From NCBI GenBank assembly GCA_963969595.1, contig OZ018410.1, positions 36,437,413 to 36,501,412 on the forward strand: a DNA stretch of 64,000 bases, in the 5' to 3' direction. This document shows positions 1-11,367 of the stretch, one piece after another. Position numbers and translations under genes: made by a program. The stretch's first letter is position 1, and every line of letters begins with the position of its first letter. The DNA is from Neckera pumila. Lineage: Eukaryota > Streptophyta > Bryopsida > Hypnales > Neckeraceae. A model generated the notes under the pieces. The model saw only the letters and a program-made list of their open reading frames with translations. It was not told where the DNA came from and made no database searches.

Positions 1-149
1 TGCTCACCACTTTTGCAACTACAATGGGTGCAAAAATGAATTGGAATAGATTAAATTGAACTTAATTAAGAAATGCATTTTCACGAGCTTCAAAATTTCT
101 CTTTAAATTGGCTTGCAGTGAGTAACAATACTTAATAGCTTTATGTGAC

Positions 150-694
150 TTAACCCTTAAAAGACATTTCATATGTAGGCTTGGTCAAACTTCATTAGAT
201 TTCTACATTAGAATTGCACATTTCAAAATTTTGATATTTTTCACATGTAATAATATATGTCTGAAGTTTAATCTCATTTTTTCATAAATATAAACATTAA
301 TTTAAATTTTATATAATTTTTTAAAGATTTTCTTTGCTAAAATCATAGTAAATACAAAATGCTTAAAATAGTATGAAATTTTTAATAAAAATGGAAATAA
401 TAGTGAAAAACATCATGGTGTAATTGATGTATTTCTTGAGATCATATGAAGATAAATTCAATAGGAAAAGTCCAAAAGTGGTGTACCTTTGAGCTTTCAA
501 AGATGTTAACTTGAAAGTGTCACAAAAATTACAATTTTAACAATTTTGAAAAAAATTCAATGGAAAAAAGAGTAGATTATTGGTGCTACATTTTTTTAGT
601 CAATCTTAAAAGCATTTAAAATAAAAAACTATTTGAAAAATGCAAGTTTGACTTTCAAATGCCTGTGGGGCTTGCAATGTCCTTTAAGGGTTAA
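150..694. mobile_element. TTAA-flanked non-autonomous element (piggyBac-like MITE)
   Basis: TTAA at 150-153 and 691-694 bound the copy. The left end begins CCCTTAAAAGACATTTC and the inverted right end CCCTTAAAGGACATTGC, so the termini match well. No coding capacity is visible; short frames near 684-905 span the edge and look like chance. The terminal G/A differences from CCCCTAAAGG mark a diverged subfamily shared with the copy at 4511-4740. Confidence 0.75.
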
Positions 695-1113
695 AGTGAC
701 AAATGGTCCATATTTGGAGGAAACTCTCATATCTTGTACAAATAGGTGTTTCTTGCACACCTCTACAATTAAAATTTGAAAATTCATTGTCCATAATTTT
801 TAAGAATTTATTGTGTAAAACCATAAATTTAACTAAAAAGATCACCAAAAAAGAAGTCTTAGTGTTTAATTTGAAATTTGGCATTGGGTAAGAATGCAAT
901 GTCAATTATTCATGACTAAAAATAAAAATTATATTTTACATAATGCAATAGTCTTTGAATAGTGCAATAGATAGTTTGAATTGTTTTTTTACCCTACTGT
1001 ACCACTGATAAACATACTGGGACAAGCACACTCCATGTACCTTCTCTCTTTTTGTTACTTTGAATTTTCATGACTAATTCAAATGCAACTTCAACTCATC
1101 TTTAATGACAAAT
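695..1113. other. AT-rich stretch, nothing recognised
   Basis: Low-complexity A/T-rich DNA between two elements. I see no sustained open frame, RNA gene or clear repeat boundary. Confidence 0.4.
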
Positions 1114-1390
1114 TGACCCGTAAATGCTTGAGGCACCAAATTTTAGTGTCAATAATATTTTGAAGTTAAATAAAACCCAACCAAATTGCTACTTTTAATA
1201 ATTTATATTTTTGAAATTTTCTTTTTGAAGTCTAGTTTTAGCATCAAAAATTCAATTTTGAAAATGATTGATTATGATTTTCTATTCAAGATTTTGTGCA
1301 AGGGTATCCATTGCAAACTTGACAAAATGTCAACTTTTTGCCCAATTTAGAGCAAAATCCTAGAAGTTGAAAAAAGTCCTATTTGAGATT
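1114..1390. mobile_element. Left-end relic of a TTAA element
   Basis: Begins TTGACCCGTAAATGCTTGAGG, a decayed version of the left end at 7817. It keeps colinear interior similarity to 7840-8000 (shared stretches such as GAAGTCTAGTTTTAGCATC). No right terminus is found, so it is truncated. Confidence 0.5.
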
Positions 1391-1621
1391 ATAGATCATA
1401 GAATAAGCTCAGGCATTCATGAGGAAATGATTAAAGTGCATGGAAAGCATTGATTTAATCCCTAAAGACCAAAGGCCATCTTTTTGGTGTCAAAAATACT
1501 CAAAATTGCCATTTTCAATGCAAACAACAAAAAATTTAAGCATTAATTTTTTTGCATATCCAACTATAGGATCTTGCACTAGACTAATATAAGAATGTCA
1601 ATTCAAAAACTTTGACCATAT

Positions 1622-2734
1622 TAGAGTTATTCGTAAAGTCCGAACCAATTTGAGCGGGACTTTTTTGGAAACAAGTGGACTGTAGAAAGGCATCTCTAGC
1701 TGAACCATGAAGGCTTTTTTTAAGAAGCGTGTGACACGCAACCTCAAAAGTAGGGTCCAAATCTTCTTAACCCCTAAAGGACCATTGTCCCTTCAAGGGA
1801 CAAATGTGTTTTTGGGCAGGTACCTACGGGCTGAAATTTTCTCCTGATTTTTTGAAACTTTTTTTGGAGGTAGAAAAGCTAATTAGAAAAGCTAATTAGA
1901 AAAGCTAAACTTTTTTTGGAGGTAGAAAAGCTAATTTTTGTCTTTTTGGAAAGCTTTGATTCATTTCATTTGGACTTGTTATGAAAAAGTTATGGACATT
2001 CTTGTTTTTCGGGCAATTAGAGCATCTTTTTGAAAAAAATAATTTCTAGGATGCATTTCTGAATGCAATCTTTCAAAGTTTTCAGTTTTTTTTTTTTTTC
2101 ATGGCTTATATTACTTGTGAGAACAATCCTACCATTTGGATTGGTGCATTTTAATTCCATCTAAAATGTATGAATATTTTAGATTTTCCTTCTATCTCGT
2201 GTCTACTTCTACTTAACAATTTTTTAAAGAATGATAATTAAGTTTTTTTGAGTTTTTTTTTTTCCCTAGATTCTCAACTCAATTATCCACTACAAAAATT
2301 TAAAGCTCAAAACTCTATAGTGCAAAAATTTTAAGTGAAAAATGTTCAAAGTCAAAAAATCTAGTCCCGCAATGTGCTGAAATTTTTGTTTTTTTCACTT
2401 TAAACGCAGATTTCTTGCAATCTGTGCGGTCAAAAATTCTGAAATTTTTTCCACACACTCTCATACTAGTTAGGTGTAAGATCCTACGGTTAGATGTGAG
2501 AAAAAAAAAACATTTTTCAAATTTTTTTACTTTTTGTTATAGAAATGGCAGTTTTGAGTGTTTTTTGGTAGAAAAAGGGCCTTGGTCCTTTAGGGGTTAA
2601 GCACCATTTTGATGCAAAATTCAATTCCACACCCAATTTTGTCCCGACTGTGCACAACTTTCTGAACTCATCCTGCTTTTTCGCAAAACTGAAGGGTTTA
2701 AACCCCAATTTAGCCTACTTTACGAACAACTCTA
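1622..2734. mobile_element. TA-flanked miniature (Tc1/mariner-like), split by a TTAA element
   Basis: The ends read TA-GAGTTATTCGTAAAGTCC and GTAGGCTAAATTGGGG in mirrored form (right end CTTTACGAACAACTC-TA). Removing the nested 826-bp element plus one TTAA leaves about 280 bp, close to the 240-bp sister at 40389-40628, which shares both ends and an interior GGTTTAAACCCC stretch. The TA duplication and lack of an open frame fit a mariner-type MITE. A PIF/Harbinger origin with a 3-bp target is the alternative. Confidence 0.65.
1767..2600. mobile_element. TTAA element, complete, nested
   Basis: TTAA-CCCCTAAAGGACCATTGTCC on the left and GGTCCTTTAGGGG-TTAA on the right. The 826-bp interior is the sister of 28505-29315; the right halves are nearly identical from GATTCTCAACTCAATT onward. 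It contains a short local duplication near 1865-1935 (GGAGGTAGAAAAGCTAATT units) and the conserved AAGATCCTACGGTTAG block near 2480. No transposase frame is present. Confidence 0.85.
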
Positions 2735-3194
2735 ATAGAGTTATTCAATATAAGCGTTTAGAGTAAAGAAAGCAAGTTTTTTTGCTCCTAGCCTAACTAG
2801 ATTGTAGGGTTTTGAATTCTCTTAACTTAAAGTTTTTGTACTATAGATTGTGAATTTAAATTTTCTTATATCGAAGAATTGAGTTGAGAGTTCAAAACAC
2901 CCCCATCCCATCCCGTGATTCTCATTCTTTAAAAAAACTGTTAAGTTGAAGAAGGTACAAGATAGAAGAAAAGACAAAATTGTCGATAGCTCTATGATGG
3001 AACAGAAACACACTAATTGCAACGGTGAGGTTGTTCTAGAAAGCAAACTAATCTTTATATAAGTCATATTTTGAAAATTTGTTAAAAAGTTGAACTTATA
3101 ATCAAATCCAATACATTATTTTTTCAAAAACTTGTTGAAATTGCTTACAAAACAAGAAGCTTCATAACTTTCACATCACTTATCCAAATCAAGG

Positions 3195-3266
3195 TTTTGT
3201 TTTGTTTTGTTTTGTTTTGTTTGTTTGTTTGTTTGTTTGTTTGTTTGTTTGTTTGTTTGTTTGTTT
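3195..3266. repeat. Microsatellite (TTTTG)n then (TTTG)n
   Basis: About five TTTTG units run into a longer TTTG tract. It creates spurious open frames on both strands (poly Cys/Phe/Val/Leu and Lys/Gln/Thr/Asn). It lies inside the outer TTAA element. Confidence 0.95.
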
Positions 3267-3411
3267 ATTTCCTTGTTGCCCACCATTGCTTGTTTTGGGC
3301 TTATCATGGCATAACTTTTGCTTCTGGTCACTAATTGAAATAAAAATTCTATTTTCAGAAAGTTATTCAATTTTTTTTATCTTGAAAACAAGTTAAAAAA
3401 AATCTTACATC

Positions 3412-3995
3412 AGAGGTAAGGTAGCCGCATCCATAACCATCACTTTACCCATAACCATCACCTCTAAAATCTTAGAAAATCTATGGAAGTGAATACATGT
3501 GATTACAATGATGTACTACATTTGAACATGTGATCCTAGTATTGGTATTAGGTGCATTTGCACTTGGCTCTTTAAAAATTCACAACTTATTCTCACAATA
3601 TCAAATAGTACATTTGAAAGTGCAGAGGCATTATTATTCTCTTGCTAATTGGATCCTGTAATTTGCTGAATGTTTATTAATAATAATCATGTTCAAAACC
3701 CTTAATTTGACGGTTATGGGTGTTGCTACCTTACTTGCCAAAACCTTCAAGAGTACCCCCAAGGGGGCTCTTAGGACTTTACAAATTAACAACTCTACAT
3801 CTGAAATATGTTTCCGGTAATCATCACGCACCCTCTTTACCTTCTATGCAATTGCTATGAGACAAACCCATGGATGGCGTGGATGTTTGGTGAATAGCTT
3901 AGCATGCTTGGAGCAACATCAGATGTGGCCTTGATATCAAGAACTTCCAAAATGCTGATGCATCTGCCGGCAGTTTTTTCTTCTTCGGAAACATG
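3412..3995. other. No feature recognised
   Basis: Mixed-complexity DNA. A short tandem phrase CCATAACCATCAC occurs near 3430-3460. No coding or structural signal that I would defend. Confidence 0.35.
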
Positions 3996-4253
3996 TACAC
4001 TAAAAATGATATTTAGTGTAGTATGACATTTAGTGTTTTACCCCCCTACCAGCCACAACACTAAATCTGAATTGTAGCGAATTTAGTTCATTTTTTTAAC
4101 ATGTTCTAACACTAAATGTAAACCTTTTCAGATTTCAGATTTACCATAGAGCATATTTAGTGTTAGAAATTAGATTTAGTGTTACTTACTCATGATATTT
4201 AGTGTCAAGGTTCGTAATTAGTGTTGCCAACACTAAATATCATTTTTAGTGTA
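3996..4253. mobile_element. 254-bp TA-flanked MITE with 22-bp perfect terminal inverted repeats
   Basis: TA, then CACTAAAAATGATATTTAGT at 3998. The right end ends ACTAAATATCATTTTTAGTG at 4251, followed by TA. The interior repeats the phrase ACACTAAAT several times, so the whole element can fold. The TA duplication suggests Tc1/mariner mobilisation; there is no coding content. Confidence 0.8.
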
Positions 4254-4482
4254 GTTACGCACAATTGAAGGGCTGGCTTAAGTTATTCAGTTGCATGGAC
4301 GTTTGCCTTACTTGTCCAGTCCAGCAGCACGCAGGTCGCACGCGCCGCAGAATTTTGCAGATGAAGAACAGTTGCATAAACGTCTGATGACTTCTGTGGA
4401 AGACGGCGGAGGTGCTCATTCAAGCTGACAAAGAAAGAAAGTGAATCACAGATGCACAGCCCCATAGCTTGAATGAGGAGAT

Positions 4483-4936
4483 TAAGGTAGTCTGCTTTCA
4501 AACTGACCATTTAACCCTTAAATGCCGAAGGGGGACCCTTGAAATCTTCCTTTTTCTATTACCGTGTGAATCATTGACTTCCAGAATTGCAAAAGTAGTC
4601 ATTGGAAGTCAAACTACTGTAGAAGATCTTCCCTTTCCAAAACAAATTTAAAGGATGAATAGTTGCACTTCTATCCTATACAGTTTGATTCCTTGTCATC
4701 CATCGGACACAAAACGTCCGCCTCGACGTTCAAGGGTTAAGAGCTGATTGCCTTTTCCGGGAAGCGAACCTCCTTGAAACAATATTAAGCAAATTTTGTA
4801 GGAAGAGAAACGGAATTGCAAGTTGTTTAATATTTTTTGGACCTTTGTGGAATTAGTTACGAATTTTTGAAGTAAAATGTACCTCTGTGTCATGATTGCT
4901 TTTAGAGCCCACTTGCATTTAGAGCATACTACCTTA
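4483..4936. mobile_element. TA-flanked MITE (AGGTAGTCTGC family), copy 1
   Basis: The left end is TA-AGGTAGTCTGCTTTCAAAC and the right end reads AGAGCATACTACCT-TA. It is homologous to 29884-30190 on both sides of a nested TTAA element (4511-4740); shared text includes GAGCTGATTGCCTTT, CTTTGTGGAATTA and TTTTAGAGCCCACTTGC. No protein is encoded. Confidence 0.75.
4511..4740. mobile_element. Short TTAA element (222 bp) with a paralogous empty site in this window
   Basis: TTAA-CCCTTAAATGCCGAAGG on the left; GACGTTCAAGGG-TTAA on the right. The host repeat is present without this insertion at 29884-30190, where a single TTAA (29918-29921) sits between the same flanks. That is direct support for TTAA being the duplicated target. 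Confidence 0.85.
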
Positions 4937-4944
4937 CCTCCATT

Positions 4945-5529
4945 TTAACCCCTAAAGTCCCATTGTCCCTACGGGGGACAAAATGGATTTTGGGCAGGTT
5001 CCTATGAGCTCAATTTTTAATGAAACTTTTTGAAACTTTTCCATAAGATAGAAAAACTCATTAGCTTTTGGAGAATGTAATTTTTATTTCAATCGGTGCC
5101 CTGGAGCAAAAGTTATGCCCAAATAAGCTCAAAACAGGGGAGAAGGGGCAACAAAAAAAATTTGCAAAAAATTTAATTTAGTTTTTTTTAATTTTTTTCC
5201 TTATAGATTATATTTTTGCCTATTTGGAAAGCTTTGATTCATTTCATTTGGATTTTTTATGAGAAAGTTATGGACAATCTTGTTTTTCGGGCAATTAGAG
5301 CATCTTCTTGAAAAAAACTTTTTCTTTCACTTTGAATGCTGATATCTTTCAATCCGTACGGTCAAACATCACAAAATTTTTACTACATGATTTGTAAAAA
5401 GTGTAGTACAAGATCCTATGGTTAGTTTCTAAAAAAAAATATTTTTCTGATCTTTTAGATTAACACAACAAAAGTAGCAGTTTTGAGTGATTTTTGACAG
5501 AAAAATGGACTTGGGACTTTAGGGGTTAA
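4945..5529. mobile_element. TTAA element, complete (577 bp)
   Basis: TTAA-CCCCTAAAGTCCCATTGTCCC opens it and GGGACTTTAGGGG-TTAA closes it, giving near-perfect termini of about 15 bp. It carries both family blocks: GGAGCAAAAGTTATGCC near 5105 and ACAAGATCCTATGGTTAG near 5410. It lies 8 bp beyond the preceding MITE. Confidence 0.85.
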
Positions 5530-5640
5530 GGGACTAAACTTATAAATCAAGTTAGAGTGTGACAAAAGTAATCTGGTGTTCTAGGACAAAGAATGGGTGA
5601 TTGAACTCTACCGATGACCGTGGAACTGTGGGAAGCATTG

Positions 5641-6239
5641 AGGGGCGTTTCACATTACGTCCTAAGTCTCTAAACTATTCAATTCCCGGTTCTAAGTCAA
5701 ATCCCAGCAACTTTCTTGGGTTGTAAAAGGTGAATAAAAATTATTAAATGTAGGACTTGGGACTTCCTAGTGTGAAGGCCAAAGTTCCAAATCTAAGTCC
5801 CAGCTTGCCTCATGTATAATATAGTATAGCAATTAAGTACCCTCACAAATGATGAAAAAATAAAAAAAGTTATTTTTTAAGGCAATTTTAGCACAAAAGA
5901 TGCATTGGACAGATTTAGACAAAATTTCAGCCACTAGGATGCTTTTTATGTTGTTTTTCATCGCCTTTCTCCTCATCGCTTATATTCTAAAAATTATTGG
6001 AACTTGGAGATGAAGTTGGGGTTTTATTTTTGCTAGATCCAATTTGGCCTCTAAGTCTTACTTCTTTGGTGCCAAAATTCCCCTAAAGTGCAACCATGTA
6101 GGTGTTTAGGAGTGTTGTGGGATTTTGGACTTGAGAGATAATGTAGAGCCCCAAGTTCTAGTTTTTAGCTCTTTGCTAATCAAATTTTGAAAATTCGATA
6201 GGATTTAGGAGTTGGAAAGTAGTGTGAAGTGGCCCTTAG
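5641..6239. mobile_element. Possible foldback element (about 600 bp)
   Basis: The left edge AGGGGCGTTTCACATTAC matches the inverted right edge (AAGGGCCACTTCACACTAC) with a few mismatches, and CTAAGTC-type text recurs inside. Terminal GGG...TTCACA ends occur in hAT and Mutator miniatures, but I find no convincing flanking duplication, so the superfamily stays open. Confidence 0.4.
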
Positions 6240-6263
6240 TATACCAAATAGCTACTTTTGTTT

Positions 6264-6491
6264 AATAGAGTCCTCTGTCTAGACAAGCGTAACATCTAAG
6301 TACAACAATCTAGGACAAGTGTGAAGAGGGGTTGCAATTTGGATAGGGAATGCTTTGGGGTATACTTACTTTAGCCCAATAGAGTCCTCTACATAGACAA
6401 GCATAACATCTAAGTCCAACAATCTAAGACAACTATAGAAAGGGGATGCAATTTGGGTAGGGGATGCTTTAGGATATACTTACTTTAGCCC
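6264..6491. repeat. 114-bp tandem duplication (two units)
   Basis: AATAGAGTCCTCTGTCTAGAC starts unit one at 6264 and AATAGAGTCCTCTACATAGAC starts unit two at 6378; a third AATA begins at 6492. The units share CAAGC(G/A)TAACATCTAAGT, CAACAATCTA and GTATACTTACTTTAGCCC. Non-coding. Confidence 0.85.
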
Positions 6492-7631
6492 AATAAGAAC
6501 ATAGAAGACAAAAATGGTGTGATGAGTGACTTTTTGTGTTTTTCTAAAAATATAGAATGTTTATATTCAATGAGTGAATGAATAATTGCATAACTAATTA
6601 CCTTGGTGATAGAAAACCATCGTGATAGACCTGTTGTTTTAGAATTAAATTTTTGTTATTTTTTACTCAGTAGACCTTTTGACAAAGTCATATTTCATAA
6701 AACCAACCCAATTTTGATTTATAAAATATGAAATGGATGATGATTGTCATATAAATTGAGTTCTGAGCATCATTTGTGACTTTAAAGAATAGTAGTGAAT
6801 CCAATACGTAAAAGAGATCAATGCACTAAATAATGATTAAGAGCTGAGAGGCTTGAGCGGATGATCATATATATTGATAAGTCATCATATTCAATTGCAT
6901 ATGTTTAAGTTTGTAGTTTGTAGTTAATTTAAGGTACACTATCCTATATGTGCTACTATTTTTTTATCTAACCACTCAAGGAGATAAAAAAACATTAATT
7001 TTCTTTCACATATTGGCAAATGTGAGTAAATATAATATTAGCTAAATTTATATTATCCAGGAAATGTATAATTTTTCATGAATTTTTGAAATGTATTGTC
7101 CTAAGGCTCCAAAGAACCATTATGTAACTCTTTAAATGTCAAAAAGATAATTACCAATGGTCCTCTTATCCACCTAAAATAATTACATTATTCTCTAAGA
7201 CAACCATAATATTGAGGCTCTCAAATGTCCACATTCCTTTAAGGTGCTATTGCTCAAAAGGTACAAGATCATGTTATGGCCACTAAATCGCTCCTACATT
7301 ATCACATGAGTAGCCTCCAAATATCATTCTTACACCTTTACTACTCCCAATAGTTTCCATAAATTAATTTATTTGAAAGTAGCACATTTTGATTGATTAC
7401 ATGTCCAAGGTGCTCACAATTATTAAATGATCTTACTTGCAATGATTTGCAGAGCTAATAACGAGTTTCTAATGATATATCATACAATTATTATATACAA
7501 AAAGAAGAAAAGAGAGCTTGCTTGTGAGATATAACAAAAATCAATATAATGAAATGCAAAATTCTTCCATGCTTTTACCTTAATCTTTGCTATAACCCTC
7601 AAAAAAAGATTTGAAAAGATAAGGTTGCATA
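6492..7631. other. Long stretch with nothing recognised
   Basis: AT-rich sequence with stop codons in all frames; no terminal repeats or tandem structure stood out. Confidence 0.35.
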
Positions 7632-8856
7632 TTAACCGCTAAAGAGCCAAGCAACCATGTTCTGGTTGTTGCTCTTGTTTTTTGAGCTACTTGTTTTTAG
7701 ATTTTAAATTTTGTGAAAATAAAATTTATTTCTAGAAAACAGACTGCAATACAAATCCAATGGCGGTAGTTTCATCAAATACCAAGTTAAACTCAGCCTT
7801 GTGGAATTTTTCAAATTTAACCCCTAAATGCCCAAGGCACCCAAATGTGGTGTTGAAGAAACTTTGAAGTTAAATAAAATCTTACCAAATTGCTATTTTT
7901 AATAGTTTATAGTTTTGGAAGATTCTTTTTGAAGTCTAGTTTTAGCATCAAAAATCCGATTCTGAAAATGAATGATTTTGATTTTTCTATTCAATTTTTC
8001 TATTAAATTTCTTTGGTCTTGATTTTTTTAGATTTGACATGCAAAAAGAGAGCTCAAAGATTTCCACAATCTTAACACCCTAATGATCAAACATTATAAT
8101 CTTTCAATCCTTAAATAATATTGTTGTGTTTTCTTTTCCTATGTGATCTCTAACATATCTTGTTTTAATTTGTATGGTTACAAATAATAAAAAATTGATT
8201 CAACTTATCAAAATATCGTCTTTTTGTTCCATTTAGAGCAAATTCCAAGAGGCTCAAAATAGGCCTTGGGCATTTAGGGGTTAAGTGGTGTAATGCAGTT
8301 TACAACTCGTTTTTTTGTGTTTAGTTTAGGCATGGATTAAAAAATCAGCCAACCGATGTGCTTTTTGCCCACCTTATAAAAGTCAAATCCACCTCAAAAA
8401 AGGCAGATCCAAGGAGTTCAAGGAGAAGACAATTGTCCCATTCTTTTTTCTCTTGCAAACACTATTTAAATTTCAGTGCCCACCGTGCATTGCAAGCATG
8501 AAGTGTAAAATTCTTGGAATGTTATGAAATCTTACGTGTACATTTTCAGCTCTCTTATCTTTCACTAAGCACAACAAATCATCATTTCAAAATATTTTGA
8601 CAAAGATATGCTCCTTCAAAGTGCGTTGCCCTGTATTTCCATTGACCCAAGAAAAACTTCAAAATTAAACATCTCCTAAACCGTGCAGTCAATTAATCTG
8701 AATTTTTTTGAAGTGCTCAATTTCAATGTTAAATCCAAGATCCTATGGTTACATTCTATCTGATCTCAAGAAAAAATGAGCAAAAAAATTGCTCTCAAAG
8801 TGTTGGCAATTTTGGCCCATTTTGAAAGAACCTCCCCTTGGGTCATTAGGGATTCA
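7632..8856. mobile_element. Outer TTAA element carrying a second TTAA element
   Basis: It begins TTAACCGCTAAAGAGCCAAG and ends GGGTCATTAGGGATTCAA, a decayed terminus. The right half keeps the family block ATCCAAGATCCTATGGTTAC near 8730, preceded by CCGTGCAGTCAATTAATCTG. An independent, better-preserved TTAA element sits inside at 7817-8284. Confidence 0.6.
7817..8284. mobile_element. TTAA element, complete (460 bp), nested
   Basis: TTAA-CCCCTAAATGCCCAAGGC and GCCTTGGGCATTTAGGGG-TTAA form an essentially perfect 18-bp inverted pair. The interior resembles the relic at 1114-1390. No coding content. Confidence 0.85.
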
Positions 8857-9444
8857 ACTATTATGCATGCTTTGTATTATTGGATCTTACTTCAGCTATT
8901 TGTAAGATGCAAAAAAACAAAATAACATCAATTTTATGCTTCAAATAATATAAAGATATCTTTATTTTGCAACTTTTGATTGTTATTTTTATATCCTAAA
9001 TTTGTATGTTTATTTTAATCTCTATGCTATCATTAATAGTCATCATGGCTCTCATTATATCATCAAGTCCAAAAGCGTGTCAAAATGGATAACTTCATAA
9101 TGGTATCTGGTATCGTAATTATTATATGCTCATATTCTTTTTAGTAATTTTGTCTTATAATCACATGTATATCCATCCTAAGCTTATATATCCATATGAG
9201 GGTCTTTTGCATGGTGGCACAAAGCTTTATAGCACAAATAGACTAGCTTATTGAGAAAGAGGTAGAATGAGAAGAAAAAATATGGATTATGATCTTCTTA
9301 AAAGTAACAAACAAAACAATGACTCAACTTCCCTAAACATTGAAAATTCTCAACAATATTTAAATATAGACATCTTAGGTCTTGTGCATGCATTGCTTGG
9401 GCGCACAAAGGAGGAAAATTTTTGTTTAGCATACTTGAAGTTTA
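8857..9444. other. No feature recognised
   Basis: AT-rich. A 69-codon frame from 9267 runs into the CACTA miniature at its 3' end and has no recognisable domain; I do not call it a gene. Confidence 0.35.
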
Positions 9445-9671
9445 CTTCATTACAAGAGAAAGGGTTTTTTAAGTGAGTTTTAAAATATAATCCTAGACAT
9501 AACATAATAAGTAATGACCTTTAAAGAAATTTTTAGTCAAAAATTACTAGAAATATATGTGTTTTTGGTAAAATTTTACTGAAAATCTCCTAAGAGGTCA
9601 TTACTTATAATCTAATGTCTAGGACTACACTTTGTACCTCGTTTAAAACACCCCTTTCTCTTGTAGTGCTT
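9445..9671. mobile_element. CACTA-type MITE (221 bp) with CTT duplication
   Basis: The left end CATTACAAGAGAAAGGG and right end CCCTTTCTCTTGTAGTG are inverted copies. Inner arms also pair (CCTAGACAT...AAGTAATGACCT against AGGTCATTACTT...ATGTCTAGG). A 3-bp CTT flanks both sides (9445-9447, 9669-9671), the duplication size of CACTA (En/Spm) elements. No transposase is present. Confidence 0.85.
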
Positions 9672-10273
9672 AAACCATAGATGCAAAAGGTGGATTCTTT
9701 CTTTTCAAGGGATAGTCAAGTGTGGGGTTGTAAGTATAAAGGTACTATGGAGGATATGTTTTTTAAATTTCAATATTTTGCACAATAATGAAGTGTTTTG
9801 TTCTATGAGACTTTATCCTCTGAAAAACAATTGTTCATGAACATTCTAAATCCTTTAAGTGAGATTTTAATATTTTGAAATCCATTTTGAAATTTGGTAA
9901 GTATGTATCTAATATGATATAGAATCTATGTTTGTCGCAAAATATCCCACTTTATAAACATTTGAAGTGAGATACTTTGCAATAATAGAGTTAATTATAA
10001 TGTGTGCAATGAAGGACTAGGAGCCCGAGTTTGGGAAACATACAGAATAAAACTCCTTGGAGCACCAAAACTGCAGTTTGATGGAGTTTGGTGCCGTATT
10101 TTTTGCACTATTCTTATAAAGACACTACAGACTATAGTGGTCCAATGGATGACTTCATTGTTAACTGTTAAAAAAGAAAATGTACCTATTGGTCCAATAA
10201 TTGGGGTTTATTTTACAATTAATTCTAATATTTGAATATTGGTTGCAAAAAATTTCACTTCTTTGTTGCAAAG
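9672..10273. other. No feature recognised
   Basis: AT-rich spacer. The 77-codon frame at 10002-10235 overlaps a short imperfect palindrome (GGAGCACCAAAACTGCAG) and shows no domain. Confidence 0.35.
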
Positions 10274-10893
10274 TACTCCCTCCGTCCCAAAATAAATCCA
10301 AGATTTCCTATGAATGGTTAGATTAGTGTATGAGTTTCTCCTATTTTTAAGGGATTGCTTAGTTAATATAGCTTCTTACCCCACTAGGTGTGAAGGAATG
10401 GAGGTCAACAATGAAGTGGTGCAAGTTGAAAACATGTGGCAAAATTGACAGTTTTTTCTCCTTTTAGGAACTAATCTAGTGCTATTAATTTGGATCATTC
10501 TCAGAGAATAATGGTGCAGGGAAGTTTGATGTCCTTTGTATTCAACTCCAATGATGTCATGTGATTCAACTCCAAAAAAAATTCAACAATTTTTTTTGTT
10601 AGTAGCAGGTTTAGTACAATTGGGGATTGAATTCATCACCTTTGCTTGGTTAGAGGTTGTATTTCAATTCCCTTTGCATGGATCAAATTGCTATATAGAC
10701 TCTGCAGCATGACATATGCAGATTCTTTTGCTGTAGGGTGTTTGAACTAGCTTCAATTATTGTTGATCAAGTTGTGGAGAGCCAATAGCTTCAGTTTGTT
10801 GTCGATCAAGTTGTCGAGAGCCGATTTCAAATAGAATTTGGGACAAGTATATTTGGAAACCCCGGATTTTTTGGGGGGACAGAGGAGGGAGTA
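10274..10893. mobile_element. Stowaway-like MITE (616 bp) with TA duplication
   Basis: TA-CTCCCTCCGTCCCAAAATAA on the left is the classic Stowaway terminus of flowering plants. The right end reads GGGGGGACAGAGGAGGGAG-TA. The interior has a 40-bp imperfect tandem (GATCAAGTTGTGGAGAGCC / GATCAAGTTGTCGAGAGCC, near 10765-10825). It is longer than typical Stowaways, so it may carry filler DNA. Confidence 0.85.
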
Positions 10894-11367
10894 CCTCACT
10901 AGAAAGCTTTTGACAACTGAACAGTCCCTTCACCCAAGAAATAAATAAATATCATAAACTGAACTGACCTAAACTTACTGTATCAGTCCTCAGACTACTC
11001 ACTGTTTGAATGTACTCATGAATCAAAATGCGACCAATAGGAGCATCAGAAATTGAATCATAGAAAAGATAAACAACTTATTAAAAGCCAGCTCACAACT
11101 AACTTATTTACTGTGGGCAAAGTTTGTCAGTTCCCGCCGTTGGCTTTGGGGAACTTTTCCCAGATATCAGTGAAAACCAATATAACTTACAAATGTAATA
11201 GGAGATTTTACACTTTTGAATTCGTTCAACAAGTTCAACAAAGATTATTAGACTCCCAAGTATGAAACCTGTTAATAGTGGTTATCAAATATTGATTAAT
11301 CTTGGTATTCAACCACTAAACGAACGGGGCCTTTTTCAAGAGAAAATTGTCAAAAATTGTCATCTTG
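10894..11367. other. No feature recognised
   Basis: Spacer between the Stowaway and the long hairpin. The 70-codon frame from 11053 has no recognisable domain. Confidence 0.35.

Larger units (their letters stand above)
1455..3411. mobile_element. Outer TTAA element, interrupted by two nested insertions
   Basis: The left end at 1455 reads TTAATCCCTAAAGACC. The left part (to about 1621) and right part (from about 2735) together match the element at 14494-15407: the ACTATAGGATCTTGCAC block, then GCCTAACTAGATT, then TCATTCTTTAAAAAAACTG, then the CATAACTTTTGCT block near 3310. The right terminus is missing. A TA-targeting miniature (1622-2734), itself carrying a TTAA element (1767-2600), splits the copy. 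Confidence 0.65.

Noticed and set aside
3176..3396. Poly-Cys/Val/Leu and poly-Lys/Gln/Thr/Asn frames
   Set aside because: Products of the TTTG microsatellite.
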